Shown here piece after piece: positions 18,776-28,504 of a stretch of 64,000 bases of DNA. Source of the DNA: Craspedostauros australis (lineage: Eukaryota > Bacillariophyta > Bacillariophyceae > Mastogloiales > Achnanthaceae); NCBI GenBank assembly GCA_026770025.1, contig JAMXDE010000027.1:434001-498000 (forward strand), in the 5' to 3' direction. Positions within the stretch are counted from its first letter, which is position 1. Every line of letters begins with the position of its first letter. The notes below the pieces were generated by a model. It was not told the origin of the DNA. It did not search any database and saw nothing but the letters and a program-made list of their open reading frames with translations. Position numbers and translations under genes: made by a program.

Positions 18776-21650
18776 GCATCCATATTGACAGTGGAAGTCT
18801 ACATGCTGGGGCCTTTGATGTTTGCGTCCGAACAAAGCCGGAATTCCCAAACAGAGCAATTGGCAACATTGAGGATACGCCAACAGCACTTCGGATTTAA
18901 ATTGTATTATAGGAAAGACCATGAATTGGAGATGGTAAATGAAATACTCTAACTCAAGTGGGTCCTATGAACTGAGGCCCTCCCGTGCGACCATGCCAGA
19001 GTGTGCAATTTGAACGCAGAGCAGCGCAAGTAAACACTGGTCTGGTATCTGAGAAGCATGTACGAGTATCTACGCGTACATATCTATTATTCCATACACA
19101 CCTCGAATCAGATTGCAGCAACACAAGCTTGAGCAAGATCGGAGGCTCCACTCAGACCGCGAATTAGTCATTGAGTGGAATGTTTGACTCGATCGACTAC
19201 CTCAGTCGCCCACGAATCAGGCGCGGTATCGGACAAGACCAATTTTTGTTTGCTCTCGCGTGTGCCCGCCAACTTCGCCTGTGCATGATTTGTGAATGTT
19301 GGTCGTGGCGCGGAGATCTTGTGGAATTGATGAGCGGCATTGGAGGGGAATCGGAGAGCAGTGTAGCTCGTGGTGTAGAAGGGCAGGGCGAAGCCGGACA
19401 GGAACGTGGAGGAGTTCGGTGTTTGTGATCCGTGCAACCGCGGGAAGGACACGTCCAAGGCATCTCTGACATCGAGTCCGGCACGAAGCCATGCGAGAGG
19501 TCAGGTGATGTCAAGTTACGTGAGATGGAAAGCGTGTTCCTCTTCTTGCGGAGTCATGCTGGTGTTGTTGTATCATGTGGCGGAGGCAATGATGACTCTT
19601 GGCTGCGGTTGGAAGGGCGGTGCCGATGATGGGTATACACGTGGCAATGAGGAAGGGAAAGCAACCAGCGCCGTATGTACGAATAGGCATGTTGTGATTC
19701 CTTGTGTCCTCAGCTCAGGCGATTGTCGTATCGGCGAGGAGCCGCAACCATGGATCCAACCAATCGCTCCACCCTCGATCTCCGAATCTTTCCCTCTTGG
19801 CGAGCTGCCTTCGGCGAACAGCCTGGGGCTTTGTCTTGTATCCATGTGATATGTTGCAAGAGTGCTTTCATCCTCGATACACACACTACTGTGCGTTTCG
19901 TTCTGCTTGGACCCCACATTCATCCCAGGTTTTTCCTCTTTTGTCAACAAGGTATTCTGTTGCGAGTAGTCGTGTGTATGGCAAACCTCGAGGGTGATCG
20001 CCACGAGACAGGATGTCATCGCCTGAACGCGTCCAACATGATTCCCAGGAAGCATCGACGGGCGTCCTTTTCCTTTTCCCCGCGACGAGCATTCCGCATC
20101 ATGGCGTCGCGTTGTATCATTCTCGCAGGTTCGAATTGGCTTGGCGGCGGTGGCGAGAAGGAGTTGCGGAATGGAATGCCGTCATGGTTGGCATCGCTAC
20201 TGCTGCTGCCGCTGCTGTTGGTGGGGCGAAGACGTGAACAGAGCACAGGATCAACACAGCGAACTTCTTGCGCACGTGCCAATGCCATACGTACTTGTAC
20301 GTGCACTACCTGAGCTCGCTTCGCGCTATTTCCCGCTGGTATAAGTATCGATTTGGAGAGGGAGAGGGAGAGATTCAAGTCCTGCTCAGACGAAGACTCC
20401 ACCATACTACTACGAAAGCTCTCCCGATTCGTAACATTCCGGATGGAACGCAACGGAACCGCCGTCTTCCACTCGAGACGGCAAAGATCGAATCCTGATA
20501 GTCATCCGAATGCCCCGTGGAGGTGGACGCTGCGACCAATGTGGAACACTCGCAAACATCACCCCGCGTAACGTCTGTTCCTTCCGAACGAGTCGGTACC
20601 GACAGAATGGCTCACAACGATCGATCTTCACAACTTCTCACAGAGCACCATGGTCGCGCCATAACTGCTTTGGCACGATCGCCCCATGTGCGCCAATCTC
20701 TTCGGCGAGGTTTGTGTTGTTGCGGTGATGCACGTGCTGTTTGTGATTGTTTCGTGTTTCGAAAATGTGAGAGGACGAACAGAACGGCGTGTTGCCGCTT
20801 TGGCTTTTCTGGAATGAATACCGACCGGTTCTCATATTATTAAGTAAGTTTCGTGTATTGCGTCACAGAATGTCCACTCCGACAAAACAAACGGAACTCT
20901 CATGAGACCGAAAAGACCAACACAGACTCGATTCGGATGAACGAAGATCCAAACACGATCCACTCAGCAAGTCCACACGGAAGTTGCCGTGTCCGTGAGA
21001 TTGCGATCCGGCCACTTGCGATCAACAACACGCAACGATCGCAGATGATACGACCGAGTATAGCATGGTGCAGGTACAGGAGGAGTAAGAAAGAGTGGGT
21101 TGTGCCAACTTTGCCTCATCGAGCGTTGCAGCAACAACAACAACATTGGTCTTGGGAAAGGGAAAGGAGAAATACCCGAGAATGCCTTGGGAATGCAGAG
21201 CATCTCGGATTCCTCAGATGCCTTGCCTCCATCACCAGTGTGGATTCAACATCACCGAGAGTACCTCCGAGTCAAATCCTCTCGAGCACTGTGGTATCAC
21301 GCACTCGTACTATCCCGACCAAGATCAGATGCACGATCAAATGGTGTGGTTGGATACCTATCGATCGATCAATCGATCTCGCGCGATGTTGGCCCGCGAT
21401 GTTGGCTCACGATGCATGATGCAGCCACTCAAGCATCTGTCATATTGATTTCAAGAAGGTATGGTGCAAGCAGCAAGGCAATCAATGGCAGTGGCTGATC
21501 AACTTCGAAGACAATCCTCATCCTCTCATAAAAACGAAAAGCATCCAAAGCAATAGCATCTCATCAACACAAACACACAAACAAACCGACTTCACAAACA
21601 ACACACACAACAAACAACCTATCCCACCCATCTCTCATTCATCACGAGCA
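18776..21650. other. 2.9-kb intergenic region
   Basis: No gene is supported. Frames of 100-200 codons at 19406-19849, 19573-20055 and 19702-20313 overlap on both strands and show no domain, signal sequence or membrane pattern. Close to the protease start there is a TATA-like CATAAAAAC near 21527 and then a CA-rich, G-poor leader from about 21560 to 21650. Confidence 0.5.
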
Positions 21651-23757
21651 ATGTTCCGTCTTTCCAAAACCTTCTTCACCGTCTTCGTGGCGACTGCCGC
21701 ATTGTCAGCATCCCCAGCTTTGGGACACAAGCGTGAAGAGGACGATCGCGTCCAGCGCCCCACAGGCGGCCTGCGCGGACGCAGCAACGCTGCCAACACC
21801 CGCGACTCACCTCGACGGCTTGATGGCAACGTCGACGACCCGGAAGATGTGCCCGATGAGGCTGTGATCGACGATGACATCGTGCGCGTCATCGTCGAGT
21901 GTCCATCCGGCGTCTCCCATCAGCAGTGTCTGGAGGACATCCAGAAGCTGGCGAAGAGCGCCGGTATCGGTGCTCATGGAGATATCAGCATCGTCCACGA
22001 TCTCGACACCATCGACGCTGTGGCCATCTCTTTGGATCTGGCCGATCTCCCTCTGCTGGCTGGCTATGATTACTTCGAGGACATGGCCCGCGAGCCTCTG
22101 TACATTCACGATTCCGTCGTCGTGGAAGAGGCCGACCAGAATGATCGCAAGCTCCAAGGCAATACCGAGACGACCCCATACGGTATCGACATGGTGAACG
22201 CACCGCAGGTGTGGGAGTCGTTTGGAACCAAGGGAGCAGGCGCAACCGTATGCGTCTTGGATACCGGAATCTTGAGCGATCACGAGGACTTTGACATCAG
22301 CCGCCTCGATGGATACAATGGCGGCGAGGCTGTGACGCCATGGGATGCCGACGGCAATGGCCATGGAACTGTGAGTACTTGTGCTTGTGCTAATGAGCTT
22401 GTGCTTGTGCTCATGCTTGTGAATAGCCAGAGGTGATCTGTGCGTGAAAGCTGATCAAGAATTCGACCAAATCATCTCACCACTTCTCCTTACAACTGTT
22501 ATCCCGACTCTGTACACTACCCAATCGCTGTGCATGACAACAGCACGTCTCCGGAACGATCGGAGCGTCCGACAACAACGTGGGAGTCATCGGCGTGGCA
22601 CCCGAAGCCAAGATCTTCACCGTCCGTGTCTTCAACGATCAAGGGATCTTCAGCTCCGACTTGATGAAGGCGGCAGCGCAGTGTGTCGACGGAGGCGCCG
22701 ATATCATCAGCATGAGTTTGGGAGGAGGAGGCTCCAGCAGTAGAGAGCGCGCCTTCTTCGAGCAGCTGTACAGCCAGGGCATCCTGTCCGTGGCAGCCTC
22801 TGGCAACTCCGGAGGAACGACCAACGCCGTCAACTACCCAGCAGCGTACGATATCGTCGTGAGCGTGGCAGCGGTGGATTCTTCCAAGAACTTGGCTAGC
22901 TTCTCCACTCGCAACAACCGTGTGGATCTCGCTGCGCCAGGAGTCGACGTGCGCAGCACCTGGAACAACGGACGTTACGCCACGATCAGTGGAACGAGCA
23001 TGGTAAGTGTGAAGACACGCAGATGCTGTTTACTGTGGTTGGACCATGCAGAGCCAGTCGCCAATCATACATACTGTATTTCATTATGTGATCGAATACC
23101 AATGACTGTCATTGCCAACAATCATCTAACCATGCCTGCTACTACAATCCCACACTTGCTCTTCTCCACACCATTCATATTCACTCTCGATCGCAACAGG
23201 CATGCCCACATGTGAGCGGAGTGGCAGCACTGCTCAGAAGCTACGACAAGAATCTGACCACCGCAGAACTCTTCACCGCCCTCACATCCACAGCCGAAGA
23301 TCGTGGACCCAGCGGCAAGGACAGCAGCTTCGGTCATGGTATCGTCGATGCGTTGGCCGCCATCGAATCTCTGGGCGACAGTAGCGGCGGCGATAACAGC
23401 GATGAAAACGACGGCGGTGACGACGGCGGTAACGACGGTGCCGACGATCTCCCATGCCTTGAAATTCGCGTCGACATCCGCTTGGACCTCTTCCCAGGAG
23501 ACATCAGCCACTCCTTGCGCAATCTGGCAACCGGAGAGGAAGTGTGGAAGGAGGATAGCTACCGCCCCTTCGAACGCGATACCCAGACCGTGTGCGTCGA
23601 TCGCCTATCGTGCTGGCGTTACGAGATCGTGGACAGCTACGGTGATGGATTGCTCGGCTACGGCGGTATCGCCTTGAGCGAGGATGGTGAGGTGCTGTAC
23701 CGCGGCGGCAACTTCGGCACTGGTGGGTACCGCGATTTCGGACTGGGCTGTGAGTAA
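21651..23757 (+). CDS. secreted subtilisin-like serine protease (proteinase K type) with C-terminal domain
   Basis: Three exons, 21651-22370, 22544-23002 and 23200-23757, are all joined in phase 0 (donors GTGAGT and GTAAGT, acceptors ACAG and ACAG) and give 578 residues. Residues 1-25 are a signal peptide. Residues about 75-170 form an I9-type propeptide, and the catalytic domain follows. The triad is D204 (VLDTG), H238 (GHGTHVSG, split by intron 1) and S392 (GTSMACPHV, with intron 2 directly after the Met). The oxyanion Asn is N328 (SGNSGG). After the catalytic domain comes an Asp/Gly/Ser linker and a Cys-containing beta-sandwich-like segment with EIVDSYGDGL, a pattern seen in secreted stramenopile proteins. 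It should degrade proteins outside the cell or in a vacuole. Confidence 0.92.
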
Positions 23758-24191
23758 ACGCGATGGAATGGAATGGAAGGCAGACAGATGATGGCGGAAG
23801 TCGTCATGGATCTGCTCTGCACACATACATACTCGTAGTATGCCAATGCGACGATACTGAATAGAGTAGAGTAGAGTACGTATCTTAATTAGGACCATAC
23901 AATACATGAAATTGGATGTTATCCTCCACTTTCTTCTTCTTGATTAGAGCAGAGCGCTGCGTATGCCTTTGCCTGTCGCTGCCACCTTCTACGGTGTGCT
24001 GAAACTTCCGCACGTTCAATCCACATCTGTTCGGAGGCACATGCTGATGAGCCGAGCGGTGTCGAACATCGTGACCCGCTGCCGCGCAAGCACAGAACTC
24101 TTACCTCTCTTCCATCTTTGACACAAACAATGAATTATATGTGGGTAATGGTCGCTACTGTAAGTTGAATCGTAGTTGTTGTTGAAGGCGT

Positions 24192-25247
24192 TTACAGAAT
24201 GAAGGAGGTGGCGATCATGGCAGCCACGAATGCGCCAACGATGGTGGAACGCAGGAAGGCGGCCTCGGAATCGTCGCCATCCTTCTTCTCGTCGTCCGTA
24301 CTGGCGTCAGTGTTGCCATCGTCACTGTTTCCTCTGGTGTTGCCATCGTTGCTGTTGCCTCCAGTGTTACCAGTATCGCTGCCATCCATCATCTTCCCAT
24401 CCTGCACGTCAAGGTAGATACCTTCAACGCAACCGAAGTAGTCGATGTTCTGCGCCAACGCCGTGGCCGCATCCTGACTCGGCAGGACACCAGGAGTCTG
24501 CTCGATGCATCGCTTTGTGAGGACATCCGCATCGACGGTAGACGCGTGACTGCCATGCAAACGACGACTATGACGCCGCGTCGCGCACACAAAATCGCAT
24601 GGCTGCGGCCTCGATTCGACCACGTTGTTGACGATGCACTCGCCCAACGCTTCGACCTCATCGAGACATTGCGGACAGCATCCGACGTTGGTGCAGAAGG
24701 GATCCATGATGGAGGTCTGGATGCTGGGACACGCGTCGAACGTCGTGGCCTTGTCGATGAGGTCCGTCCAGTTGTTGCGTTGCACGTCGGCGCACGAGGC
24801 TTCGCACGTCTCGGCGTTGTCGGCGGCGCACTGTGCCAAGGACATCATGGTCTCGTTGACGCATGGGTGGATGGAGTCGACGAGCTCCTCATAGCGCTGC
24901 TTGACGCGGCTGACCATGGGATCGAAGCAGTCCGTCACCAGATCCGTGAGGTCCTGGAAGAAGTCGTTGTTCGTCGTGATGGACTGGAAGCCGTCAGTCA
25001 AGCATCCAGTCAGGGAGGATACCGTCGTGTTGGTGCCTTCGCCGAAGCAGACGGAGTAGTCGGTCGTGGTGTCCGAGATGCAGGTGGCCACATCGATGAG
25101 GCTGCTCATGTCCTGGCAGGATGGAGATTGGAAGATTTTCAGCTTGTCGCCATCCTCGGCAGCGACGAAGGAGCCTGCTGTTGCCAGCAGCACGGTCGGC
25201 GCCAGCAGCAAAGACTTCATGGTCATTGGCTTCATCATGTTGTGCAT
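24192..25247 (-). CDS. secreted Cys-rich protein, probably GPI-anchored
   Basis: I do not recognise the family. The start chosen (ATG 25247) precedes a signal peptide (MKSLLLAPTVLLATAGSFVAA) within a cluster of Met codons; 351 residues follow. The mature part carries about 20 cysteines, spaced regularly and including CCPQC, which suggests disulphide-linked helices. Asn-glycosylation sites (NTT, NET, NWT) are present. The C-terminal part has a Gly/Asn/Asp repeat (GNTGGNS, DGNTRGNS, DGNTDAS). It ends in a hydrophobic stretch without a cytoplasmic tail (IVGAFVAAMIATSFIL), the pattern of a GPI attachment signal. It is convergent with the protease gene, 434 bp away. A cell-surface or frustule-associated role is guesswork. 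Confidence 0.75.
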   Translation of the reverse strand: MHNMMKPMTMKSLLLAPTVLLATAGSFVAAEDGDKLKIFQSPSCQDMSSLIDVATCISDTTTDYSVCFGEGTNTTVSSLTGCLTDGFQSITTNNDFFQDLTDLVTDCFDPMVSRVKQRYEELVDSIHPCVNETMMSLAQCAADNAETCEASCADVQRNNWTDLIDKATTFDACPSIQTSIMDPFCTNVGCCPQCLDEVEALGECIVNNVVESRPQPCDFVCATRRHSRRLHGSHASTVDADVLTKRCIEQTPGVLPSQDAATALAQNIDYFGCVEGIYLDVQDGKMMDGSDTGNTGGNSNDGNTRGNSDDGNTDASTDDEKKDGDDSEAAFLRSTIVGAFVAAMIATSFIL

Positions 25248-27202
25248 CAGTGTGTGTGACTGTGTGACTGAGATGGGCCGTTGGGTTGGAGATGTAGATA
25301 GGAGCCTGATCAGCGAGTCGACCAACGGAGTTCAAGTTCACTTCAGAACAGACTACCTGCAACTTTAGTGTGTCCCATGTCGTTCTTTGAAATTCATTTT
25401 GGCGCGAAATCTTCCAACTACGACAACAGCGAATCCTCCTTTCTCTTTTCCTCGTTTATCCATTCACGGATCATCGCTGACTCAAATTACTCGATTGACT
25501 CGATCCAAGCTGTTCTGGGAACTGTATGCTCCCCTGAATCCTTGTATTGCAACTTGTCTCGATTCCCTTGTCAGCTATAACACCTGCCACCTCTACTCAA
25601 TAACAATGAGGAGATCCAACCTGCTTCAACACAAGCAGGGAATCCAACTGTAGTTCCTATCACCTGTCCGCTGTACCTTCACCTGCAACCTCAACAAGAT
25701 GCCAAGCTCTTGTACTTGAATGCAGGAAGACTACTGCAGATGGTGAGAGCAACAGAGAGCAAGGAGCCCTGTCTGTTATCAACACTGAACCTCTGAGGAT
25801 CAGTGCAGAGCAACACCAGCGATGTGAACATCATTTTGTCATCCTACATTCACCATCTGATCAACTCACAATGCAGAACTATCCAAATAACAAATAGCAC
25901 AACTCAAGATCAGTACAACAACACTTATCTACTCATTGTCAACACTACAACTTTCTAGATGGTCATCCCTTGCTACCTGCATCAACAGCTTCCTTCGAAA
26001 CTGGCAGGTAGCAAGGTTTTCCCTTCCAGATCGTGTCACAACAGCACCCAAAAATCCAACTCTACTCGTGAAGTAGTAGGTCAATACAAGAGGAGACAAT
26101 CGAGTGTATATCGAGTATGCAATAATGCGCAGTAGTAACACAAACAAGAAAGAGAGAGAGAGGAACACGAGAAACAGCCAGAGAGCATCTCGCATACCAA
26201 CTCATAGTCAGGAGACTCCAAGAGCATTGGGAGACAACAGGCCCTGAGAGACATTGGGCCATCGGAACAACCACGTATCGTCAGTAGAGCAAAGAGTCTC
26301 CGTGCGCGGAACTTGCCATCACAGGGCGATGACTAGTGGATGCAGCTGTTGGCCCCAGAGCACTGGCCTGTGCAACAAATTGTCCCAACCGTTGCAGTGT
26401 GGTGCTCCTGCCAGCTGGGTCATATGTCAGTCGAACGGCGAAGGGGCTGTGACCCTTGCTTCTCCCGCCCCCACAAATTCTCGTCCCAGCAGCGGAGCGC
26501 CGCCCAGTTGATCTTGTTGCCTGGCGTAGACTTCAGGCGATAGCTACGTACAAAAAGGCCAAGGCGCGAAGGCGTATGGCGTGTCCCCGTAGCGGAAGTA
26601 CTGGCTGTATTGGGGGAGGGGGAGCGCTGTGAGGCGCATGCCGCTCCTTCGTTTGGAGTTTATTGGTGGCATGCAAATCCCACACTGCCCCTTGGGGCGC
26701 CTACCCGATTGGGTCGCGTTGCGGCCTATGTGCTGTCGAAGGCACACAGGAAACTGCTCGGTACGTGTTTTCCTCCCTCGGCGGCCTGGTTCACAAACGA
26801 TGAAGGAAAATAAGGAATCTCTTCAGATGGTGGAACAAAATGTTAGGACACAATTTCTGCAAAGAGTCAGAGCCGCAATGGAAGGACTAGTACAATAAAA
26901 TAGCATTGAAATTGACATCGACGATCCTTCTTTTGGCGATACCAACCAAGGCGCCAACACACCGAATCTGTTCGGAGTGGGCTAGTCGTGTCTAGATGAG
27001 CGCAAATCGAGGGGTCGAAAAAATTAAAATAAGACCTTAGAGCAAGATCGACGTTGACTCCGCATCTTACAATTATATCTAGTCATGGGTATGTGGTTGA
27101 AAGCCCTGTATGTTGCCGACACCCCAGGACGGACTGCAGGTTCCATCACTCAAGTGGGTCATACGTGCCTTGTTGGCTCCTCTTCGCCGTCCGGAAAGGA
27201 CT
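25248..27202. other. 2-kb region without a recognised gene
   Basis: This holds the 5' flank of the minus-strand surface protein and then unassigned sequence. There is a perfect 13-bp inverted repeat (25968-25980 with 26004-26016, CCTTGCTACCTGC / GCAGGTAGCAAGG). The part from 26280 to 26900 has several short open frames on both strands and a C+G-rich look, but no motif I can name; it may be the remnant of a mobile element. Confidence 0.45.
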
Positions 27203-27242
27203 GATTCACGAGTCGAGTCATGAAGAGCCACGTCACGAAAGA
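27203..27242 (+). promoter_or_regulatory. second copy of the 40-bp motif
   Basis: It matches 4583-4622 with one difference. It lies 270 bp upstream of the ATG of the plastid-targeted protein at 27512 and includes ACGTCA within CCACGTCACG, a bZIP-type site. Placement upstream of two unrelated genes in the same orientation suggests a cis element. Confidence 0.45.
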
Positions 27243-27511
27243 TCTTGTTCTCTTTTCTGTTTTCGTTCTTTGTGCTGTTACGAGGCCATGGTGTTCGCTG
27301 TGGTCGTGGTGGTTGATGTCATCTTGGTGGGCACTGCTGCTCTCCTGACACAGCATCTACTGCCTGCCTTCTTCACTTGGCTTCACCTCTTCTTGCCTCT
27401 GCTATTCTTGACTCCCGGACTCTGCGTCATTGACGACCATACCAACGAGTACTCGCACATACATAGACTCCTGATCCTTCCCTCTCCCTCTTGCAACACT
27501 ATCCTTCCACC

Positions 27512-28054
27512 ATGTCCATCGCTTGCCGTCTGACCATGCTGTTCGCCATCGCGGCGGTTTCCGTGTCTGCCTTTGTGCCTTCCTTCTCTACATCGCAGAC
27601 CATGACGAGAACAACGGCAACAGCACCGACGACAACGCAGCAACGCCGCGCCGCCGTTGCGCGTCTTCTGGCCATCAAGCAGAACGGCGAGAACGACGAC
27701 TTCCCCTCCAACGAGGGATACGAAGGATCCGTCGATTGGGATGCCGAATGGAAGAAGGTCGTCGACAACAAGGACGAATCCAGCACGCAACGTCCCGGCA
27801 AGGACTTCTACAAGAGCGACGCCGAGATTGCGGCCATCAAGGCGACCAACACGGCCGCCGAGCGCGCCGCCGAAGTCAGTTACAAAGTGCAGTCGTCGCT
27901 GCCGTCCATGGGCAGTCTCACGGGTGATTGGAAGTTCTGGATCGGGGTGTTGGCCATCATCAGCATTGGGATTTCGGTTCTGACGGCGCCGTCCGGCGTG
28001 GTTGTGCCGCCGGCCGACGTGGCAGGTGCTTCTGCGGACTCTTACTTCATTTGA
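27512..28054 (+). CDS. plastid-targeted single-pass membrane protein of unknown function
   Basis: The first ATG of the frame is at 27512; earlier codons of the open frame lack ATG. It encodes 180 residues. Residues 1-20 form a signal peptide ending VSVSA|FVPSF, the ASAF-type site with Phe at +1 that directs import into complex plastids. A Ser/Thr/Arg-rich transit peptide follows. The mature part has an acidic region around EGSVDWDAEWKKV, a charged amphipathic stretch (GKDFYKSDAEIAAIKATN) and one transmembrane helix near the end (FWIGVLAIISIGISVLTAP). The layout suggests a small thylakoid or envelope protein. I recall no named family, so no function is given. Confidence 0.85.
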   Translation: MSIACRLTMLFAIAAVSVSAFVPSFSTSQTMTRTTATAPTTTQQRRAAVARLLAIKQNGENDDFPSNEGYEGSVDWDAEWKKVVDNKDESSTQRPGKDFYKSDAEIAAIKATNTAAERAAEVSYKVQSSLPSMGSLTGDWKFWIGVLAIISIGISVLTAPSGVVVPPADVAGASADSYFI

Positions 28055-28504
28055 GTATCTATTCAAATACCTCTCGTACTCGTACTGATACTCGTACCCG
28101 TACCCGTACACGTACCCGTTCCATTGTCATACTACACACATATTAGGTCGTACTCGTAGCAATACAGAGCATCTAAAGAGTGTCTCCTCTCGGGCGAAAT
28201 ACGAAACATACACTCTGGTGGTGCGATATGCACGACGGATGATTATGATGATGATGAAGAAGCAAGCAAGCAGCAACGTTCAAATACAGATCGCCAACCG
28301 TGATGAAAGAAAAATACACGTAACATTGCATTGCATTATATAAGGACAATACATCGCGCTTTTCTACGTTCTCAAGACACACGATGCGAGTTGTGTGAAT
28401 GTACAACATGAATGTGTGTATGCGCGTTCCCGCCCTGCACATATAGTATCAATAGCATTGTGATGGTGTTCGTCTTTCACCCCGCTGTAGAATTTGTTTT
28501 GGCC
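28055..28504. other. intergenic between convergent genes
   Basis: This is a 450-bp 3' flank shared by the plastid protein (+) and the WD40 gene (-). From 28074 to 28122 it is a degenerate run of CGTAC-type pentamers, and CGTACTCGTAGC (28149-28160) repeats a string found at 13001-13012. No gene is seen. Confidence 0.5.

Noticed and set aside
20126-20137. tRNA B-box-like GGTTCGAATTGG
   Set aside because: No A box, acceptor stem or cloverleaf could be fitted around it.
24546-25259. Plus-strand frame of 237 codons
   Set aside because: It is antisense to the Cys-rich surface protein, which has a signal peptide and GPI-like end.
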